This document shows, piece by piece, positions 1-11,370 of a stretch of DNA of 64,000 bases. The stretch's first letter is position 1. Every line of letters starts with the position of its first letter. The notes below the pieces were generated by a model that saw nothing but the letters and a program-made list of their open reading frames with translations, made no database searches and was not told the origin of the DNA. The translations under genes and the position numbers were made by a program. Source of the stretch: Diatrype stigma (lineage: Eukaryota; Ascomycota; Sordariomycetes; Xylariales; Diatrypaceae); contig JAKJXP020000013.1 in NCBI GenBank assembly GCA_022225965.2, positions 552,265 to 616,264 of the forward strand. Reading direction: 5' to 3'.

Positions 1-1030
1 CGTGGCCCTTGAACTGCTTCGTATGTCCATTCGTTTCGGCGGTGAATTCATTTGCACGCATTCCTGCATAATAAGGGCGGGCTCGAAAGGCGAATACTTA
101 TCAGCGTAGGATATAGCCTACTTGCGGTGAGCGTCTCTCCAGATCGCACGAGACACATGATTGGTTGGGACATGTCTGTATACATAGGTGGTACCTAAAC
201 TACCTACTGAAGTATTAGATGGTGCCCAGATAAATGGTCAGGCAAAAACCTGTATATATCCGCAGGCGATGGAGTTGTTCTGGTGCTCGCTGAATCTTGG
301 CACCGAGAGCACTAAAATCGCATTCACAGCTTCGCTTCATTCGAAGATAGGCCCACTAGGGTTGTTTTCCGATTAGGAAAAGGGGGAGGGGGGGGCTGAA
401 ATAATAGTGCATGTGTGCATTGAACTAGAACCTGAACTTTTCTCGATGCCTGAGCCTGGACCTGAAGACGGTCTGTAGATCACGACGTTTTGACTGAATT
501 ATGCAGTATGCGATTGACTCTGCTCTGTGCTGGATCTCTGTGCTGGATCGTTGATCTTAGTCATATCTCGCAAAACTTTTCCCGGCGTGGCCTCGATCTC
601 ATACGTTGCCGCAGGCATGCTCTCGGTAACGCTGCCTCTCTTACCGAGACCCGGCACAAGATAGTTCCACCGCAGCGTTATCAACGAAACGGTTAAATGA
701 TATCGACCAATGGCACGGGAGAGCATCCAAGCGTATGGTCAGCGATGGGCCAGGGATCAGGCAAGCGACAGCTTCGTCCCCACAGCCGGAGGTCTTTCCC
801 GTGCCGATACTCCACCATTACCCAGTTCACGATCGGTAGGTTTCCACTTATTGTTGGTCCAGTGGGCCGAAGACGGAGCTACACCTTGCCTTCTGCGACG
901 TTCTGCTGCTCTTCTAGAAACCAGATAAAGTGTGCCCTGGACGCCCTTGCCAGACAGGAGGTGGGAATCCTGAACCCTACAAGATTTCTAGTTACTCTGC
1001 TTTTGGTCAGTCCGCCCTCGTCCATCCACC
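1..1030. other. Non-coding stretch upstream of the MFS gene
   Basis: No open frame here has a recognisable domain or continues into a spliced gene. The last part, from about 990, would hold the 5' leader and promoter of the transporter that starts at 1031. There is a short G run near 380-395. I see nothing else. Confidence 0.5.
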
Positions 1031-2930
1031 ATGGCTGTCATCAACAGCGGCAATTCGCGCGATAGCGTCTCTACGGACCGGGATAGCTTCTCTATCCAAC
1101 GAGACCCACATGAGGTTGAGCAGGGGTCGCTCGAAGGAAATGCAGCAGCAACCAAGGAGACGGGTGGCGCGATCCGACACTCCAACGACCTCAGAAGGAC
1201 CGCGAGCCATGTGCTGACCCAAGTTGCATCTCGCATGACAACGCGATCATGGCGCGAACCACCGCCTCCTCCAGATGGGGGCGTGAAGGCATGGACACAG
1301 GTCGCAATGGCTTGGCTTGTGATGGTATGTGAAGAACGTCCAGGTTCCACTGTCCTAAAGATCCTGTCTTTGCGGTTTTAAAAGCTAACTTGCTGACAGT
1401 ATGTTACATGATATCTCCCGAAAACTCTGCTGACGCTATTCGCAATGCAGATTTACTACTTGGGGGTGTATGTGATATGATACGCTCATTAGAAGCTCTC
1501 CCCTATTGTCACTTATTTGCCTTCCATATCAGGAACAGACTGGCACGGTGTTTCGAGTGATGTTAACAGTTCACAGATGTCAACTCCTTTGGCAGTTTTC
1601 AGACATACTACACTACCACGATGTCTCAACCGCCGTCCACGATTTCGTGGATCGGTTCGGTGCAAACGTGTCTGACCCTGGTCATCGGAGCCTTCAGCGG
1701 TAGGTTGTTGGACGCCGGCCTGTTCCTGCCGACCTTCCTAGTAGGCTCCGTGATCCAGGTACTCGGCATGTTCCTGATGAGCATCTCGACGCAGTATTGG
1801 CAGCTCATGCTGACTCAGGGGGTCCTTACTGGCATTGGCGGCGGCATCTTCTTCACCCCGTCACTTGCTCTCATCAGTACATATTTTCAGAAGCGGCGTG
1901 GCATGGCCGTTGGTCTGGCAACCACGGGGAACTCGGCGGGTGGCATGATCTACCCGCTCGTCGTTCGGCAGCTCCTCCCCACCATCGGGTTCCCCTGGAC
2001 AGCCAGGGTGCTCGCTTTCATCAACCTAACCTTGCTGTCGATAGTCCTGGCTTTCATGCGGCCGCGCTTACCACCCAGGAAATCGGGTCCCATCATCGAC
2101 TGGTCGGCGCTCAAGGAGCCCGTCTTCTTGACATTTGTGGTCGGATTGTTCTTTAGCAATCTGGCGAACTACTACACCTTTTACTATGTAAGTCCTCTAT
2201 ACCACCTAACTCGGCATCTCACTAGGCAAGCGGTCTGGGTATCGTGTTATACGCAGCCCACTATACTCATACGGAAGGCAGATTGCGTCATTTGGGACGC
2301 AGTCCTTGGGCCTACCCTACGCGAGCGCCTCAATACTAATCATCATCCTCAACGGCGTTGCAATGCCCTTCCGAGTGATACCTGCACTGATCGCTGATCG
2401 GATTGGCGCTATAAACGTCATCATGGTTGTGACATGGGGGTGGTGTATCGTTGCCTTCTGCTGGCTGGCTGTTTCAAAGACGAGTGGGTACTATGTCTTT
2501 ACGTGCTTCTACGGAATTTGCTCGGGAAGCTTCCAATGCTTGATCGCAACAGCCATAGCTAGCATCACCAAAAGGCTCGATATGACGGGTACAAGAATGG
2601 GCAGTAAGTCTTATCCTTCTTTCCTTGATGTCGCCTAAGCGATCAGCTCCTTGTACTGCCTCATACTCTCTCCGACTTTAAAGGGGCTATTTCTCTTCCT
2701 TCCGGGAGACCCCTATCAGACCTTGCTAATCTCTGTGTACAGTGGCATTCAGCTTTGTCTCGTTTGCAGCATTAACAGGGCCACCCATTGGTGGAGCTCT
2801 ACAAAGCGCAACCGACGGCCAATTCACTGCTCCTCAAGCATGGGCGGCTAGCATGACTGCGATAGCCATGATACTATTTACTACTACTAGGTTATTCAAG
2901 TCTGGATATAGCCCTAGGGCTAAGTGTTAG
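1031..2930 (+). CDS. MFS transporter, monocarboxylate-permease type, possible one-base frame break
   Basis: A plasma-membrane transporter of the fungal monocarboxylate (MCT/SLC16-like) branch of the major facilitator superfamily; the substrate cannot be told. The N-terminus is hydrophilic and ends in the family signature PPPPDGGVKAW just before helix 1. Later hallmarks are SWIGSVQT, the loop YFQKRRGMAVGLATTGNSAGG between helices, and LTGPPIGGAL near the end. The start ATG at 1031 has a good context (CCACCATGG). Exons by homology and splice consensus: 1031-1324, 1451-1467, 1577-2187, 2282-2603 and 2743-2930, giving about 476 residues, normal for the family. Introns 3 and 4 have GTAAGT donors and phases that fit. 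The tiny exon 2 reads FTTWGY in the frame expected from exon 3, but exon 1 ends in phase 0, so one base is in excess. A direct splice 1324 to 1603 would keep frame but lose a conserved stretch. Family call is sure; integrity is not. Confidence 0.8.
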
Positions 2931-4184
2931 AGCTTTGGAATTTGGTAAGGGGTGATCCTTGAAGAAGGTTGGCAGGTCGGTAATATGAGAAAAAGAGGAC
3001 TGAGGCATGGAAGATACGGTAATACGTGCACATGGTCATGGGCAGAGGAAAAGGCTGGTTCCAGGATGGATTAACCCTCGCTAGTTTTTATTTGGAACTT
3101 TGGACCTGGATTATGATTAGTATACATAGACAGTTACATTATCGCGCAGAGTAATAATAAAAGTCGATGTTTTAGCAGCTCCGTGGTGTTTTGGACAGAT
3201 TCAAGCGCAATATTTCCAAAAGCTGTGGTTCATTAAGGACATATTATGAAGCAGGCCTTACATGTTAAATATGGACAGCAAAGAAATCGGAGCTGTTCGC
3301 AAATACTATCACAGATTCCCTAGCTATGAATATATACAGACCCAGGTCCTTGGTACAAGCTGTAGCCACGTCTACAAATCACTTCAGATCAACGGCAACG
3401 AGGTTTGGTATAACGTAGTATTGGATGGAGCGTGAGCCCCCGCCTAGCTAAGTAGCAGCGGCCCAGCAGCAGCGAAGCTGCTGTTGCCCGCTTGTGACGA
3501 TATGCCCGGATATGCCAAAGGGGCAGTAGCGAAGCTGCTGCTGCCGGGCAGAACGGAACGGCACCGGCAGCGCTGTTGCCAGCGGCTTACGTACGTACGA
3601 CGAAGGTTAGCTAGGGGCAGCCCACATCGGTATATAAAGCAAAACCTATAGATAACCCCCCAAGTGATATCCCGGTTTTGTGCCTCCATCCTTTGTTGCT
3701 TGAGTGGGACGGCGGGCGGGCGAACGAAAGCAGCTGACGAGCCGAAGTTGTTGTGTTGCGTTGTTGTTATTGTAAAAGGGGGGGTTTGGAAGGTGGATCC
3801 TTCTGGACCTGTAGACTATTCATATAAACACTGATATCATTAGTCTCTGTGCGTCATCGCGTGCATCCATAATGTATAGTCCAGCGTTCAGATGAAATCA
3901 ACAACGGCCTTAGAACTTGAGCTCGTCACATTATGTAATATCGCTACTCAACGCCCCCTTCGTCAATATGGGATGGATTCTCCATCAGTATGGCCCGCAA
4001 TCAAAATTAGCTATTAATGATACGCCGCCGACGAGCCAGTGAGACCTGAATTGCTCTTGTAGTCCCATACCGTTGTGCAATTGTATTGCCCCTTTCTCTG
4101 CTTTCTCTACTATTTCCTTGCTGGCCAATTCAGAGTAATCAGGAGGTATAAATAACAGAAAGTTTTGTCTTCTTTGGTTTATCC
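2931..4184. other. Intergenic DNA with a GC-rich hairpin cluster
   Basis: No gene is supported. At about 3430-3625 there is a compact GC-rich patch with two copies of a CAGC-rich palindrome around AGCGAAGCTGCT, near 3465-3487 and 3525-3552. It is bounded by loosely inverted ends resembling GCCTAGCTAA and TTAGCTAGGGGC. It could be a small degenerate miniature transposon or a structured spacer. Downstream, 3630-4180 is ordinary AT-leaning sequence holding the 3' side of the converging minus-strand gene. Confidence 0.4.
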
Positions 4185-5453
4185 CTATTGGACCTTGCCC
4201 CTGGAATCGACCGGCCAGATCTCTTCGATTACGCCCTTGCGATGTGCATAATAGAAGTCGAAGAGGTTAATAGTTGGGTCAATGTGGCTCGGGATCATCT
4301 CTAGGCGATCACCCACCGCCAGCGCTGGCGTGGCGCCATCATCAGTCCAGCTCAGGGAGCCGTGTTCGTCGCCGAGCACACCATACTCATATCGGGAGTC
4401 CTTGCACTCGGCCAGGCCGCTGTCGGTGGTCAGCGACTTGAGCCCAGCGTCAGTCGTCACGTAGCGCACGCCGTCGCGCTTGCCCTGGTCGCTCAGCACG
4501 GTAGATAGCACAGTCAGGCTGTTGGAGTAGAAGGAGCCCACGGCGTTCCGGTAGTCCGTGTCCATGAAAATGAACGAGCCTGGCTGCACCTCCGTCACCC
4601 CCAGCACCGTGACGCAGAACTCCGCTGTGCCCGTCCCGCCCGTCGTAACCACCTGAATGTCGTGGCCCGCGGCGCGCAGCGCCTCCGCCGTCCCTGTCAG
4701 CGTCCGCATCGACTCCAGGCACTGCTGCTTGCGGTCCGCGAAGTCGTGCAGGTGCTGCAGGTGGCCCTCGTACCCCTGCACGCCGATGAGCTTTAGGTGT
4801 TTCAGCTGGGCGACGTGCTTGGCGAGCGCGAGCGCCGGTTCGCCCGCCGCGACGCCTGCGCGGTGCAGGCCGACGTCTAGGTCGATGAGCACCGATATCG
4901 GCTTGTCGGCGAACTCCGAGCCTTCGTTCGCGAGCGCATCGTCGATGGCCGTGGCACCGACGGCGCTGTCCACGACGATGCGGATCTTCGGGTGCTGCTT
5001 GAGCAGGGCGACCAAACGCTTGACCTTCACGGGGCCAATGACCTCGCACGTGATGAGCAGGTCGTCGAAGCCGGCGGCGGCGATGACCTCGGCCTCGCTG
5101 AGCTTGGCGACGCAGCCGCCCGTGGCACCGGCAGCGGCGAGTTTCTTGGCGAGGGTGGCGCTCTTGGTGGTCTTCAGGTGCGGGCGGATGCGCACGCCGG
5201 TGGGCAGCAGGCGGCCCATCAACTTCTTGATGTTGGCCTCCATGAGGTCGAGGTCGACAATCATGGAAGGGGTGTCGAGGCTGTCCAGCCCATCTCCGAC
5301 CTGGGGGGAATACATCGTGCGGAGATAAGGTAGGCGAGGAGGCACGAATTTGTTGATGGTGATGCCGATGCTGATGCTGGACCTTCTGGAAACGTGCGTA
5401 TCTTGTCTGGGCCCTGGCTGGCTGGATGTGGTTTTCTTAGGTGAGATACACAA
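4185..5453 (-). CDS. D-threonine aldolase / D-serine dehydratase-like PLP enzyme
   Basis: A fold-type III (alanine-racemase-like) PLP enzyme. Enzymes of this family cleave or dehydrate D-3-hydroxyamino acids such as D-threonine or D-serine. Counting from the most upstream Met (422 residues), the N-terminal signature TPSMIVDLDLMEANI at 61-75 is followed by RPHLKTTK with the PLP lysine at about K94. A glycine-rich phosphate-binding stretch TTGGTGTAEF lies mid-protein, and the C-terminus has HIDPTINLFD with metal-ligand positions H390 and D392. The His-x-Asp pair is the pattern known for D-threonine aldolases, whereas D-serine dehydratases have His-x-Cys; I therefore favour an aldolase. Family homology begins only at Met47 (codon 5313-5315), so that is the likelier start; the 46 preceding residues are Ser/Arg-rich and could be leader or a weak mitochondrial presequence. 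Single exon. Confidence 0.88.
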   Translation of the reverse strand: MCISPKKTTSSQPGPRQDTHVSRRSSISIGITINKFVPPRLPYLRTMYSPQVGDGLDSLDTPSMIVDLDLMEANIKKLMGRLLPTGVRIRPHLKTTKSATLAKKLAAAGATGGCVAKLSEAEVIAAAGFDDLLITCEVIGPVKVKRLVALLKQHPKIRIVVDSAVGATAIDDALANEGSEFADKPISVLIDLDVGLHRAGVAAGEPALALAKHVAQLKHLKLIGVQGYEGHLQHLHDFADRKQQCLESMRTLTGTAEALRAAGHDIQVVTTGGTGTAEFCVTVLGVTEVQPGSFIFMDTDYRNAVGSFYSNSLTVLSTVLSDQGKRDGVRYVTTDAGLKSLTTDSGLAECKDSRYEYGVLGDEHGSLSWTDDGATPALAVGDRLEMIPSHIDPTINLFDFYYAHRKGVIEEIWPVDSRGKVQ

Positions 5454-6246
5454 GTTCGATGTTGCCTTCCAGTTATTGGTACGATACTTAGTAACTGAGG
5501 TACGATAGTGTCATGGTGATAGGAGGCGACAACGGAGGTGCGCGGGGTCCCCTCGTTGTAACGTAGTACCTTATAGTGGAGTTCTAACTTCAAGGTTCTA
5601 CTCCGGACAGTTCCGGAGAGGCAATGGCAAGGGGCAGTTGGTGATGGAGCAATGGAGCAATGGAGCAATGGGGCAATGGGGCAATGGAGCAAGGACGAAA
5701 GTGATACAAATCCTCATCCCTGCTCCTCTAAATCGATCGCCAAGTGTGACTATCGTCGTAGCGCCACTCTAAATAGAGTTTTTGATGTCGTTCCCGATGT
5801 AACCACGATTCTCCTGCATGTGACTTTTTATCTCGTAAATCATTTGAGTATTGATATGTCTTGAATCGTACTTATGCAACCCATCGTTTGGGTCGCAAAT
5901 GTGTAAGTACCGTATTATCCCCTGAGATCACCAGCCATGCGGTCCCGCTGTGCCGGTATTGAAAGCACTCCATAACTGATCCCTGTAAGGCTTAGTTCTG
6001 GGAGCACTTATTAACTTCAGATACTCCCACCAGTCGGTGACTAGGTATCTACCGGGTTGAAGATAGCTTTAGCTTTAGTAGAAAGGTCCACCCAACAGTT
6101 CAGGCCGTCACCGGATATAGATAGGTAATATCATTATATTGTATGTACATGTGGTGAGAGCCTTCTAAGATCTAAGAAAACGCCATCTATACTGAGAACA
6201 AGACCCTTGGACCTTGGTGTTCCTATGACCCCGACTTCATCGAGTT
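5454..6246. repeat. Intergenic DNA with an ATGGAGCA-type minisatellite
   Basis: Around 5645-5692 a unit close to GGAGCAATGG is repeated about five times with small variations. The rest of the interval is non-coding spacer between two minus-strand genes and must hold the promoter of the PLP-enzyme gene. Confidence 0.6.
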
Positions 6247-7626
6247 TCATGGCGGAGAAACCCCATTTCTGAGCCATGGCAATTTGCCCTTCCGTACGGG
6301 GGCAGGCACATAATCGAGAACCTGTCCACCTCTGATAAGCCCACAGAACTGCTCAAACTTGTGTGTTCCATCTAGCCAGGGGAAGATGAATCGATCCAAG
6401 ACCCAAGCTCGCCAGGAATACCAAGTAACTTGGCGTGTTGCGTCTAGGCCGTTTTGAAATAAAGCCTGGGTCTCTCCCTCCCGGGCGCGTTGGTACCGGG
6501 CGAACGTCTCCTCCAGCACCTCTGTTGTTGGGTTTGGATTGGACTGCAGGGTCTTCCGCAATTCGTTCGCGAGGAACGCTGCTGAATGCATCCCGCTGTT
6601 GAACCCTTGTCCGGTGATCGACGTCATCTTGTGTGCCGAATCTCCAACTAGAGCGATCCTCTCGTGATACCATTTCTCCGCAAAGCCCTCCTCCTGGTTG
6701 ACAAGCCGGGCCGTGGTCTTGTCCGTCACTGCCCACACTTCCTTGAACTTCACAGTGGGCGTGACAAAGTCTTCGGCGAATTCCACTGCTACCTGCTCCA
6801 TCTCTTCGGCGCTATAGCTTCTCTTCTCCGTGGTTGGGCGGTCAAGCGTCTTGAGAAGCGCATAAAACATCCTGTCGCCCATGCAGGAAAGCTGTATCAC
6901 CCTGCCAGGCCCTCGTGTTTCGTAGAACATCCCGACTTCACATCCATCGATGGCAGGTGCGTTGCCATATATTCCGTAGAAGGTCGCGGTCATTGGGTGT
7001 TTCCCAGTCGAGGTATTAGAGAGTCTTTGTATCGCTTCTCTCGTCTTGCTGTGAACACCGTCGGTCCCTACCACAATGGAGCCTTCTTCGACTGTGCCAT
7101 CTTTGAGGTGTACTCGCACGCCCTCTGCATTTGTCTCCATGTCGACAATTCGTGCGTTAGTCTTGACGCGATCCTCGTGGTTCGGCAGACCTTCATAGAG
7201 AACCCGGATCAGGTCGCCCCGGGAGGTTCCGAATGTTGGATACCCAAAACTACCGAATTTCTCTGTCAGAACATGCCCCCTCCGTCACGGAATCACATAA
7301 TGCCCTGGAAAGTCTTACCGTTTTTCCATAAGCCCCATCACAGGGCTGAGCCGAATAACCTGGCCATTCTGAAGTAGATCCGTCTTGTTATCGAAGTCCC
7401 CGGAAATTTTCTTCATCTCGTCCAGCAGCCCGAGCTGGTCGAGAAGTCGTACAGAATGTGGCCATATTATAATGCCAGCCCCGGCATTGGTTGAAATGCT
7501 GTGGTATTGTTCAAGCACAACGAAGTCGATGTTCGCCTTCGAAAGGGCACCGGCCAAATATAAGCCAACCGGGCCAGCACCAACTATAATCACACGGAAG
7601 GGTCGTTCGCTCATTTTGTGTTTCAA
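6247..7626 (-). CDS. FAD-dependent monooxygenase (salicylate-hydroxylase / PaxM-like group)
   Basis: A flavoprotein hydroxylase or epoxidase of the p-hydroxybenzoate-hydroxylase fold, which uses FAD, NAD(P)H and O2 on an unknown substrate. The N-terminal exon has the Rossmann motif VIIVGAGPVGLYLAG. The second exon has the DG motif VVGTDGVHSK, and ERIALVGDSAHKM followed by ITGQGFNSGM, the FAD ribityl-binding GD motif. Length (about 440 residues) suits the group. The start is the Met at 7626 or the one four codons later. The best donor (GTAAGA at 7318) ends exon 1 at 7319 in phase 2. The acceptor (CAG ending at 7263) starts exon 2 at 7262 and leaves the conserved frame one base off. A weaker donor, GTGATG near 7342, used with the AG at 7262-7261, restores the frame but removes nine residues. 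Fungal relatives are often in secondary-metabolite clusters, but no other cluster enzyme is visible here. Confidence 0.85.
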
Positions 7627-10600
7627 GCATGGAAGATACGCAAGTTAGGATGTGGTTTCGTTCTCAGACAGGAGAGGCAGAAAGTGCCCTATATATCACC
7701 AGCTCGGAGACAGGCATTACCTGGTAGTCTCATCTACGGGGCTGAACAGATCGCGCCCTAAAGTGCGTATACACAAGTGGGACAAGCATGATTCCATAGC
7801 TATAGCGGAACCGCTTGTTCAATTCTGCAACAAGCACGGATCCTTCGATAGCTCCGACCCCCCTCTCCCTTACTGAACCTTGGACACCCCTTGCCTATTC
7901 GGAGGAACTGCTTACCGACTGAGGAGAAAGCCATTGTCCTTTTCGAACCTCCGTGAATTCATACAACGTCAAGGATATGTTGTCAGGGACGCGTATCCTT
8001 GTATCGCGAACCATGCTAGGTATTAATGACAGGCACAGTAAATCCTGCGAATGGGGCAGCAGGCCTTAGTCCGATTGATTAGTGCAAATCCTACGTGATC
8101 CTGGTTTCAACAGGCTGACAACAGCAATCCCGACCAGAAAGCATTGAGTCTCTAGGGGTTCGATACGCCAACGATGCCCGTTTTGCTTAATCTTTGATTC
8201 GTAGTTATTCGTACATATATACTTAGCTTCGCGCGGTTCACGAGTATCGCGAAATCTCATGTTGTCTGTGACCAAACCTAGCCTAGCTACCTAAACCAAA
8301 CCAGTCAACAATGAGACGATGCGACCCGACTTCAAGGATACTCGTAAAGCGGCAATCGGCAGCTCGACCGTGGCAAATGCTACCTACTATGTAGCACTTA
8401 GACATGCAACTGGTAAATTGACGACACTTTTGTTCACGAACTGCCTCCCCCATCCGGTGATCAGCTCTATCCGAATGCGAAGGACCGTCTCCCCCACTGT
8501 TCACTACCCACTTATCCTTCACCTAACCCTTGCTGCAGATCATCTCGTCGGCCGACCGTGATCTGCGCCAATGTTCGCCCGGCAGCCCGGCCGCGAAGAC
8601 CCGATGACTCCCAACCATATCTTCCAAGAACACAACACGAAGTTAAGAAAGAAAGCATTGCGCATACGCAGCTATCGAATAGTATATGTATGGTAGGCCC
8701 CCGACCGGGTTCATGATCCCTTTTTGCACTGTCTTGGCGCTGACAGCACCCGGCCGGTATTGACCCGAGCAAGCCCTTCGGTATAGAATAGGGGTGATGA
8801 GAATAGCATGATACCACTGGTCCAGACTTCGCGGCTCTACCAATCATTGCGTCAGAGAGCCTCTATACATGTAACAAACTACCCATTGCCATGGGTCGGC
8901 CGAATTCAAAGGGCCGTGTCTTGGTATGCGAAGTACTTCGTGCACTTGAAAATTGTCCCGGTCGCATGGTAAAAAACGCATTGAGACATGGCAAATCACT
9001 TGAGACTTTTCATTTCTCGCACTTCCTCGTATTATGTATGCTTAAGTATCAAATATAGATACGGGAGAACATATGAGAGATATTCACGACGTTTGGGTTG
9101 TGCGTTAGGGTGGTACATGAAGATAGGGGGGAACGCCTGACATCCTCCATTATGGGGGTTCCATATATTCTCCTAACTATCTCTTGGATATATGCATGAC
9201 GAGGATTTCCCTCCCAGCCTACTACGTAGCCTTTGTGAGGTCGTGAATGTGTAGGTAGGTCCTGTTCTCTCCGTAACTTGCCAACAACGTAACAGTGTAG
9301 TACCCGGCTATCATATTATATATATATGACTCTATATGCAATGTACTTTGCGTACTTGCGCTAGAACATTTCCCGCAGTGTAGTTCAACACATTTGATAA
9401 TATAGTATAGTATATTTTATAAACACCGAGCTTTAATAGATTGTAGGCAAATGAAGATCATTGAATACGATGGGTATACGCCGAGTGAGGTCAGATTCAT
9501 ACCATTCTTCTAGGTGACCCAAAAACAAAGCTAAGGGGAAATGCAGTGCCTTCCTTCAATTCAGTTCTTATCATATAGGTTGGTTCTACAAGCTAGTGGC
9601 CGAATAGTTCAGCTTGAGCCCGGCCCCGGACTTGCTCTCAGTCTCGGATGACGAACACAGGGTCCCGACCCCCGACCAACAGATTGCTACATCGCTCATA
9701 TAGCCCGCCGAGTTCAGAGGTCGCGTATGTCTGATGATGTGTTTTAGAAAAGTGATCGGCTGGGCATTAGCCTACTCCCCGTTGACAGTCAGTAGGAACA
9801 AGTCTACCTCACAGTCTACCAGCTAACTTCTAAGTTCTTATAAAATAGGGGCAGGGTTCACCTTGCTCCCTCACGTCGACATATGAACGAAAAACACAGT
9901 CCGCCGCGCCCCTACACATGACTACATCCTCATAGGTGTACCGCTCAGGGCCGTCGATATTATACATTCGTATGGTGGTACAGTCGGCACCAATACTCCC
10001 CACAGGCTATGCTAAGCTAAACCTGTCTTCTTCGATCGTCTGGCGGAGACGAGTCTACGCCACCGCGTATCTCGTCCAAACATAATTATGTGTGCTTTTC
10101 CTTGTCAAGCCAGCCAGAAAGGTTGCTTGTTGGTTGGCAGGGCTGAACTGATTGGAGGCGGACACCTCATGACTATGGTCTTCGACTTCATCGAAGAAGG
10201 CAGCTGCCGAGCCGATACTCGTAGACATGAACAATACTGCCGCCAGTGCTGCCAATGCCGCCGGTGCCACCGCAGCAGTCAAGGCGTACGTGTCTACCTT
10301 AATAACACTGCACTTGCCGGTAGGCGTCGGAGCGAAATGTGCGTAAAAGATAATTTCCGCTATTTATATCTACGCCAGCAGATACTTAGCTGTATCTTTT
10401 CCTGCCAACTATCAGATGTCCATGATGAAAGGTATTGAGGACAAAGATCCCCGGACAAAACCAGTGGAGATAGGGACGGGCCACTACCCCGGCGGACAGC
10501 CCCGGGTGCCCTATCTCACCATCATGGTGACGGAGCGTGTAGGTAGGTGTTGACAGCGCAGTCGTGGCTGACAAGATAAGTCGGCCAAGCCGACACACAC

Positions 10601-11370
10601 CAGAGGCTGGGACAGGCTATTATACGTTCTCCTACCGAAGCAGCGTAAGCACGACCAGAGCTAGCAGTCAATCGGCCAATCAATGGCACAGGTGCAGAGC
10701 TACACTTCGGAATTGCATAGTGTGGCAGCAGCCGTAGATACACACCCATCCACGAGAACAGATAACGATTGGCGAGAGTTGCGACGGCGATTTAATGCCG
10801 CGTGGTATGTGTGTGTAGGACAGATTCCCAGTACCATAGTCGCGCGAGGAGTCAGCAGTCGCGCCGCCTTAGGCCCTTTACCCCCTATATATAGTCTATA
10901 TATAGACTAATATGATATACACATCTCTGTTTTGTGGCGGCTTACCTGAAAGTAAAGAGATGGTATGCGATTAGATCATGAAATTACAGCGCTCTGCTTA
11001 CCATGCTTATCACGTTCCACATTGCCCATCAATGTATATAGGTAGATATCTGTCTCCATGGGATTAGACTGGACTAGTCTACTGGCTCACAACACCACCC
11101 ATTCATGGTGCTACGGACATGTTCCTTTGGTTAGGTCTAACCCCTTGATTCTGGGTAACTGACCTTGCCACTCATGTTTCTTTTATAGCTCAACGGGGTT
11201 GTGTACCGTTGCTGCGTGCTGTATTTATCTCTGCAATAATTCATTGGATATCCGAACCACGCACCTTGCGTGAGCGTTGCAGTTCGACCCTTCTCCTTTT
11301 TTTTTTTTTTTTTTTTTCCTTTCTTTTTTCCGTTCCAGTCCGTCGTCGCTTAGACAAAGAATGCAAGACT
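7627..11370. other. 3.7-kb intergenic region without a supported gene
   Basis: Several frames of 60-110 codons exist on both strands but none has a domain, consistent splice sites or homology I recognise. Short AT-rich microsatellite patches occur near 9310-9330 and 10890-10915. A T-only tract at about 11297-11317 lies just upstream of the rhodopsin-like gene and may be part of its promoter or leader. Confidence 0.45.

Noticed and set aside
4657..5328. A 223-codon plus-strand frame opposite the PLP enzyme
   Set aside because: Antisense shadow in GC-rich coding DNA; no domain, while the minus strand matches a known family end to end.
1031..7626. Secondary-metabolite gene cluster (transporter, PLP enzyme, FAD monooxygenase)
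   Set aside because: No backbone synthase, regulator or further tailoring enzyme is present; adjacency alone is weak evidence.
10055..10282. 75-codon minus frame with an Ala-rich hydrophobic N-terminus (possible secreted peptide)
   Set aside because: No codon or homology support, no promoter clue and no cysteine pattern; likely chance.
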